A stretch of 64,000 nt of DNA from Cellulomonas soli (GTDB lineage: Bacteria > Actinomycetota > Actinomycetes > Actinomycetales > Cellulomonadaceae). The position numbers and the translations under genes are program-made. Location: positions 2,542,001 through 2,606,000 of the forward strand of contig NZ_JACBZJ010000001.1 in the NCBI RefSeq assembly GCF_013409305.1, given 5' to 3'. Below are positions 59,167 through 64,000 of the stretch, in pieces. Below the pieces are notes generated by a model, which worked only from the letters and a program-made list of their open reading frames with translations, did not search any database and was not told where the DNA came from. Each line of letters starts with the position of its first letter. The first letter of the stretch is position 1.

Positions 59167-60021
59167 ATGTGCACACCCCCGTCCCCGGTCGGTCGGCTCG
59201 TGCTGGCCGCGACCCCGATCGGCGACGTCGAGGACGCCTCGGCGCGTCTGCGTCGACTGCTCGCGGAGGCCGATGTCGTCGCCGCGGAGGACACCCGGCG
59301 ACTGCGGGCGCTCGCGGCCCGGCTGGGTGTCGAGATCGGCGGTCGGGTGGTGAGCCACCACGAGCACAACGAGGCCGAGCGGGCCGCGGACCTGCTCGAG
59401 GTCGTCGCGGGCGGCGGGACGGTCGTCGTCGTGACGGACGCGGGGATGCCGGCGGTGTCCGACCCGGGCTTCCGGGTGGTCACCGCGGCGGTCGCGGCCG
59501 GGCTGCCCGTCACGGCCGCCCCGGGACCGAGCGCGGTGCTGACGGCCCTCGCGCTTTCCGGCCTGCCGACCGACCGGTTCTGCTTCGAGGGTTTCGTCCC
59601 GCGCAAGCCGGGGGAGCGGGCCCGTGCACTGGCCGACCTGGCGGCCGAACGGCGCACGATGATCTTCTTCGAGGCGCCGCACCGGCTCGGTGAGCTGCTC
59701 GCGGCGATGGTCGACGCCTTCGGGGCGGACCGGCCCGCCGCCGTGTGCCGCGAGCTGACCAAGACGTACGAGGAGGTCCGCCGTGCCCCGCTCGCCGAGC
59801 TCGCGCAGTGGGCGACGGGTGAGGTGCGCGGCGAGATCGTCGTCGTCGTGGGCGGAGCGGTGCGCGGTGCGGGGCTGACGACCGCCGACCTGGTCGCAGA
59901 GGTGCTCGCGCGGGCGGACGCCGGGGAGCGGCTCAAGGACGCCGTGGCGGACGTCGCGGTGAGTGCGGGGGTCGTCAAGCGCGACCTGTACGCAGCGGCG
60001 CTGTCCGCTCGCAAGGGCTGA
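59167..60021 (+). CDS. rsmI: 16S rRNA (cytidine(1402)-2'-O)-methyltransferase
   Basis: A 284-residue SAM-dependent methyltransferase of the tetrapyrrole-methylase fold that modifies C1402 of 16S r[60 protein letters not shown] and [15 protein letters not shown] are family motifs in order. ATG 59167 has GGGAGG at 8 nt. The pmt-rsmI-metG-tatD order is typical of actinobacteria. Confidence 0.94.
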   Translation: MCTPPSPVGRLVLAATPIGDVEDASARLRRLLAEADVVAAEDTRRLRALAARLGVEIGGRVVSHHEHNEAERAADLLEVVAGGGTVVVVTDAGMPAVSDPGFRVVTAAVAAGLPVTAAPGPSAVLTALALSGLPTDRFCFEGFVPRKPGERARALADLAAERRTMIFFEAPHRLGELLAAMVDAFGADRPAAVCRELTKTYEEVRRAPLAELAQWATGEVRGEIVVVVGGAVRGAGLTTADLVAEVLARADAGERLKDAVADVAVSAGVVKRDLYAAALSARKG

Positions 60022-60097
60022 GCCGACCACAGCCCCGGTGCAGCGCCGGTGCAGTGTCGCGGGCCGGTCGGGTGGCCCTCGGACCAGCCTGCTCACC

Positions 60098-60103
60098 TAG
60101 GAT
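60098..60103 (+). promoter_or_regulatory. -10 box TAGGAT of a leaderless transcript
   Basis: TAGGAT, 7 nt, then ATG 60111; there is no ribosome binding site. Confidence 0.55.
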
Positions 60104-60110
60104 CGGCGGC

Positions 60111-61904
60111 ATGTCCCGCATCCTGTCGGCCGTCGCGTGGCCCTACGCGAACGGCCCCCGCCACATCGGTCACGTCGCCGGCTTCGGTGTCCCCTCGGAC
60201 GTCTTCTCCCGGTACATGCGCATGGCGGGCCACGACGTGCTGATGGTCTCGGGCACCGACGAGCACGGCACGCCGATCCTGGTGCAGGCCGAGCAGGAGG
60301 GCGTGGCCCCGCAGGAGCTCGCCGACCGGTACAACCGCGTCATCGTCGAGGACCTGACCGCCCTGGGCCTGTCGTACGACCTGTTCACCCGCACCACGAC
60401 GCGCAACCACTACGCGGTCGTGCAGGAGATGTTCCGCACGGTGCACAAGAACGGCTACATGGTCGAGCAGTCGACCATGGGCGCGATCAGCCCGTCGACG
60501 GGGCGCACGCTGCCCGACCGCTACATCGAGGGCACGTGCCCGATCTGCGGCTACGACGGCGCGCGCGGCGACCAGTGCGACAACTGCGGCAACCAGCTCG
60601 ACGCGATCGACCTGATCAACCCCAAGAGCCGGATCAACGGCGAGGCCCCGAAGTTCGTGGAGTCCACGCACTTCTTCCTCGACCTGCCGGCGTTCGCCGA
60701 CGCGCTCGGTTCCTGGCTGCGCACGCGCGGCGACTGGCGCCCGAACGTCCTGAACTTCTCCCTCAACCTCATCGACGACATGCGCCCGCGGGCCATGACG
60801 CGTGACATCGACTGGGGCATCCCCGTGCCGCTCGAGGGCTGGGAGGACAACCCGTCCAAGCGCCTGTACGTGTGGTTCGACGCGGTCATCGGCTACCTGT
60901 CCGCGTCGGTGGAGTGGGCGCGTCGCAGCGGCGACCCCGAGGCGTGGCGCGCGTACTGGAACGACCCCGAGGCCCGCTCGTACTACTTCATGGGCAAGGA
61001 CAACATCACCTTCCACTCCCAGATCTGGCCGGCGGAGCTGCTCGGCTACGACGGGAAGGGCACGAAGGGTGGTGCACCGGGCGTCTTCGGCGACCTGCAG
61101 CTGCCCACCGAGGTCGTCTCGAGCGAGTTCCTGACCATGGAGGGCAAGCAGTTCTCCTCCTCGCGCGGCGTGGTCATCTACGTGCGCGACATGCTGGCCC
61201 GCTACCAGCCGGACGCGCTGCGCTACTTCATCTCGGTGGCCGGTCCGGAGAACCAGGACGCCGACTTCACCTGGTCGGACTTCAAGCGCCGCACCAACGA
61301 CGAGCTCGTCGCCGGCTGGGGCAACCTGGTCAACCGCACGGCCAGCATGATCCACAAGAACTTCGGCGAGATCCCCACCCCGACGCAGGTGCAGCCGGTC
61401 GACGCGGCACTCCTGGAGACCACGGGCACGGCCTTCGGCCGCATCGGCGAGCTGGTCGGCACGCACCGGCACCGCGCGGCCGTCGGCGAGGCGATGCGCG
61501 TCGTGCAGGAGGCCAACCGGTACATCTCCGAGACCGAGCCGTGGAAGCTGACGGGTGATCGCGAGCGCCTGGCCACGGTCCTGCACACGGCCGCGCAGGC
61601 CGTCAACGACGCGAACACGCTGCTCTCGCCGTTCCTGCCGCACTCGGCGCAGAAGGTGCACGAGGCGCTCGGTGGCACCGGAGAGGTCTCGCCGCTGCCG
61701 CGCATCGAGGAGGTCACGGACCTGGACGACGCCTCCCGGCAGTACCCGGTGATCACCGGGTACTACAGGCTGGGCGAGGGTGTCCGCGCGTGGGCGTCGA
61801 CCCCGGTGGTGCCCGGTGCGCCGGTGGCCAAGCCGACGCCGGTGTTCACCAAGCTCGACGACTCGATCGTCGAGGAGGAGCTCGACCGGCTGCGCAAGGC
61901 CTGA
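60111..61904 (+). CDS. metG: Methionyl-tRNA synthetase
   Basis: A 597-residue class I synthetase. The HIGH box is PRHIGHV near residue 17, the zinc knuckle is CPICG-x8-CDNCG near 143, and the KMSKS position reads FSSSR near 347, as in many actinobacterial MetG proteins. The anticodon-binding helices end the protein; no C-terminal tRNA-binding domain is attached. The ATG is set by the leaderless box; an upstream start at 60054 would have no conserved residues. Confidence 0.95.
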   Translation: MSRILSAVAWPYANGPRHIGHVAGFGVPSDVFSRYMRMAGHDVLMVSGTDEHGTPILVQAEQEGVAPQELADRYNRVIVEDLTALGLSYDLFTRTTTRNHYAVVQEMFRTVHKNGYMVEQSTMGAISPSTGRTLPDRYIEGTCPICGYDGARGDQCDNCGNQLDAIDLINPKSRINGEAPKFVESTHFFLDLPAFADALGSWLRTRGDWRPNVLNFSLNLIDDMRPRAMTRDIDWGIPVPLEGWEDNPSKRLYVWFDAVIGYLSASVEWARRSGDPEAWRAYWNDPEARSYYFMGKDNITFHSQIWPAELLGYDGKGTKGGAPGVFGDLQLPTEVVSSEFLTMEGKQFSSSRGVVIYVRDMLARYQPDALRYFISVAGPENQDADFTWSDFKRRTNDELVAGWGNLVNRTASMIHKNFGEIPTPTQVQPVDAALLETTGTAFGRIGELVGTHRHRAAVGEAMRVVQEANRYISETEPWKLTGDRERLATVLHTAAQAVNDANTLLSPFLPHSAQKVHEALGGTGEVSPLPRIEEVTDLDDASRQYPVITGYYRLGEGVRAWASTPVVPGAPVAKPTPVFTKLDDSIVEEELDRLRKA

Positions 61905-61908
61905 GCGC

Positions 61909-62895
61909 GTGGGTCGCAACCGGTCGCGTGACCGCGGCTGGCCCGCGCCGCCCGCGCCGCTGCCCGTGCCGGTGGTCGACGACCACACGCACCTGGACGC
62001 GGTGCTCGGCGTGCGCGCCGCGGGCTGGGCGCGGGACGCCGACGGCACGCCTCGTGAGGCTGCCGAGCACGCGGACCCGGCCGCGCTCGAGGTCGCAGCC
62101 ACGGCACCCTCGGTCCAGGACCACCTGGACCGGGCTGCGGCCGTCGGGGTCACGCGCATGGTCCAGGTCGGTTGCGACCTGGACGCCGTGGCCTGGACCG
62201 TCGCCGCCCTCGACGCCCACCCCGCGCTGCTGGGGGCGCTGGCCATCCACCCCAACGAGGCGGTGCTGCACGCGCGCGTGCACGAGATCGCCCCGGACGG
62301 CCTGACGCCCGACCCCCAGGAGCGGCACCGCGTCGGGCTCGACGACGCGCTCGCCGCGGTCGCCGCGGCCGCCCGGCACCCGCGCGTGCGGGCGATCGGC
62401 GAGACCGGCCTGGACCACTTCCGGGCGGGGGAGCGCGGTCGTGCCGTGCAGGTCGAGGCGTTCCGGGCGCACGTCGCGCTCGCCAAGGAGCTCGGCCTGG
62501 CGCTGCAGATCCACGACCGTGACGCCCACGCCGAGGTGATCGAGGTCCTGCTGGCCGACGGGGCACCCGAGCGCACCGTGTTCCACTGCTTCTCCGGGGA
62601 TGCCGCGATGGCCCGGCTGGCCGCCGAGCACGGCTGGTACTGCTCGTTCGCCGGCCCGGTGTCGTTCCCGTCGAACGACGGGCTGCGGGCCGCCCTGCTC
62701 GAGCTGCCCGCCTCGTTGGTGCTCGTCGAGACCGACGCGCCGTACCTCACCGTGCACCCGCACCGCGGACGTCCGAACGCGCCCTACCTGCTGCCCGGCA
62801 CGGTCCGGACCGTCGCCGAGGTGACCGGTCGGCCGCTCGAGGACGTCTGCGTGCAGGTCGCGACGGTCGCCGAGCAGGTCTACGGCCCGTGGTGA
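61909..62895 (+). CDS. tatD: TatD-family metal-dependent deoxyribonuclease
   Basis: A 328-residue TIM-barrel hydrolase. Metal ligands: H-x-H in VVDDHTHLDA, E in AIGETGLDHF, H in LQIHDRDAH, H in TVFHCFSGD and D in VETDAPYL. A 60-residue insertion after the first strand is longer than in E. coli TatD. It acts on DNA 3' ends in DNA repair or breakdown. GTG 61909 is 4 nt after the metG stop, so the pair is one operon. Confidence 0.9.
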   Translation: MGRNRSRDRGWPAPPAPLPVPVVDDHTHLDAVLGVRAAGWARDADGTPREAAEHADPAALEVAATAPSVQDHLDRAAAVGVTRMVQVGCDLDAVAWTVAALDAHPALLGALAIHPNEAVLHARVHEIAPDGLTPDPQERHRVGLDDALAAVAAAARHPRVRAIGETGLDHFRAGERGRAVQVEAFRAHVALAKELGLALQIHDRDAHAEVIEVLLADGAPERTVFHCFSGDAAMARLAAEHGWYCSFAGPVSFPSNDGLRAALLELPASLVLVETDAPYLTVHPHRGRPNAPYLLPGTVRTVAEVTGRPLEDVCVQVATVAEQVYGPW

Positions 62896-62995
62896 ATCTC
62901 CGCGGACAATCCGGACGCCGACTACCGGCCCACGTCACGGATCGGTTACGGTCGGACCGACCTGCCCACGACCGTCCGACGGAAGGACCCACCGC

Positions 62996-64000
62996 GTGAC
63001 TGCCGGCGATCCCGCTGCGACCACCCGTCGCGGTGCCCGCCGTGCTGCTGAGCAGGCCGCTCTGGCGCCGCTCTCGCGTGCGGCCCGCTGGCGTCGGGTC
63101 GGCGCGCAGGGGGCGGTCCTGGCCATGGTCGTCGGCGCGACCAGCGCGTTCACCGTCCTGCACAAGGAGGTGACCGTCGACGTCGACGGTCGGGCGGTCG
63201 TCGTCGAAGGCTTCGGCCGCACGGTCGGCGACGTGCTCGCCAGCGCTGACATCGACGTGGCCGAGCGTGACCTGGTGGCCCCGTCGTTGTCCGAGCCGGC
63301 GATCCGGGGCGGGCAGATCGTGGTGCGGCACGCCCGGCAGATCGACGTCGAGGTCGACGGCTCCGAGCAGACGGTCTGGACGACGGCGCTGACCGTCGGC
63401 GAGGCGGTCGACGACCTGGGCCTGCGCGACTCCGACGTGCGCCTGTCCGCCTCCCGGTCCTCGTCGCTGGGCCGCGAGACGATTCGGGTGTCGACGCAGA
63501 AGACGATCCACCTCGTGGTCGACGGCCAGGTCATCGACGGTGTGAGCAGTTCCTCGACCGTCCGCGACGCGCTCAAGGACATCGGCCTGGTGCTCGAGGA
63601 GGGTGACCACGTGTCGGTCCCGCTCGACGCCACCGCGGTCGACGGTCTCGTGGTCCTCGTGACGCGGGCGAGCAGCAGCGGCGAGACGGTCACCGAGGCG
63701 GTCCCGTTCGAGACCCAGGAGGTCGAGGACGCGACGCTGATCAAGGGCAACACGAAGGTCAAGGTGGCTGGCAAGGCGGGCGTGCGCACGTCGACGTACG
63801 AGCTGCAGGTCGTCAACGGCGTCGTGGTCGGGCGCACGCTGCTGACCTCGATCGTGACGACGGAGCCGGTGACCCAGGTCGTGCGGGTCGGCACGGCGGA
63901 GCTGCCGGACCCGAGCACCGTGGCTGTCGAGCCGGGGACCGCGCAGGCACTCGGCAAGGAGATGGCTGCGGCCCGCGGTTGGGGCGACGACCAGTTCGCC
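62996..64000 (+). CDS. DUF348/G5-domain secreted cell-wall protein (partial)
   Basis: Runs off the window; 335 codons are seen. A membrane helix or signal at residues 36-55 (VGAQGAVLAMVVGATSAF) is followed by three DUF348 repeats (VTVDVDGRAVVVEGFGRTVGDVL; IDVEVDGSEQTVWTTALTVGEAV; IHLVVDGQVIDGVSSSSTVRDAL, each in part) and a G5 domain (VPFETQEVEDATLIKGNTKV). The last residues, AARGWGDDQFA, begin a transglycosylase-like domain. This is the plan of actinobacterial Rpf-like and G5 lytic enzymes. GTG 62996 has GGAAGGA at 8 nt. It may be rpfB-like, often next to tatD and ksgA. Confidence 0.85.
   Translation, partial: MTAGDPAATTRRGARRAAEQAALAPLSRAARWRRVGAQGAVLAMVVGATSAFTVLHKEVTVDVDGRAVVVEGFGRTVGDVLASADIDVAERDLVAPSLSEPAIRGGQIVVRHARQIDVEVDGSEQTVWTTALTVGEAVDDLGLRDSDVRLSASRSSSLGRETIRVSTQKTIHLVVDGQVIDGVSSSSTVRDALKDIGLVLEEGDHVSVPLDATAVDGLVVLVTRASSSGETVTEAVPFETQEVEDATLIKGNTKVKVAGKAGVRTSTYELQVVNGVVVGRTLLTSIVTTEPVTQVVRVGTAELPDPSTVAVEPGTAQALGKEMAAARGWGDDQFA

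Noticed and set aside
60093..62750. Minus-strand frame opposite metG and tatD
   Set aside because: Shadow of two core genes with all catalytic motifs on the plus strand.

Overview
The window is very GC-rich DNA from an actinomycete. Coding capacity is tight, GTG starts are common, there are many 4-nt ATGA/GTGA overlaps, and many genes start within 6-7 nt of a TANNNT -10 box, the arrangement of actinobacterial leaderless mRNAs. Gene content (GH20 hexosaminidase, hexuronate catabolism, a PMT-type protein mannosyltransferase, a G5/DUF348 secreted cell-wall enzyme, and the galU-glp-rimJ-sepX order) best fits Cellulomonadaceae, probably Cellulomonas. That is an inference from gene content; no phylogenetic marker was compared.

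1-6.2 kb looks accessory. It has a tRNA-like T-arm/acceptor scar, a SNF2 helicase, a YciI protein, a flavin-oxidoreductase-fold gene with a decayed second copy of its 3' end beside an MFS-like fragment, a 55-aa membrane microprotein, and a Fic protein behind an 18-bp palindrome, translationally coupled to a membrane protein. 6.2-10.0 kb is an ABC exporter plus two-component system operon on the minus strand. 10.4-12.0 kb holds an XRE-TPR regulator followed by a 44-aa exported peptide, a layout resembling RRNPP (Rap/NprR/PlcR-type) peptide signalling; I regard this as the best candidate for an undescribed system. 12.1-16.7 kb carries lipid and envelope genes (DUF1206, lipid kinase, two PAP2 phosphatases, an M23 peptidase).

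16.8-28.8 kb encodes the whole hexuronate route: uxaC, a GPH transporter, uxaA, uxaB, a LacI and an IclR regulator, KDPG aldolase and KDG kinase. A near-palindrome TGCAMACGTGTGCA occurs twice before uxaC and once, perfected, at the lacI promoter, so one LacI regulator probably controls both. 28.8-35.1 kb has a TIGR01777 epimerase and a divergent glycosyltransferase cluster with a fused GH130-like protein and a cupin. 35.1-39.1 kb holds a universal stress protein, CorA, and a TetR-controlled DUF1304/oxidoreductase pair with three operators spaced exactly 31 bp.

39.1-46.6 kb has a structured intergenic region, a 1563-aa helicase/nuclease-like protein with degenerate catalytic motifs, MscL, a SAF-domain protein and an FmdB-type zinc ribbon behind a CIRCE element (the HrcA operator). 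46.7-57 kb contains a penicillin acylase, 5-formyltetrahydrofolate cyclo-ligase, galU, the gephyrin-like glp/moeA gene with a RimJ-type acetyltransferase and a SepX/GlpR-like membrane protein, tRNA-Ala(CGC), a bile acid:sodium symporter family protein and a GH20 enzyme. 57-64 kb is core: protein mannosyltransferase, rsmI, metG, tatD, and the start of a DUF348/G5 secreted protein cut by the window end. No CRISPR array, rRNA or insertion sequence was seen.
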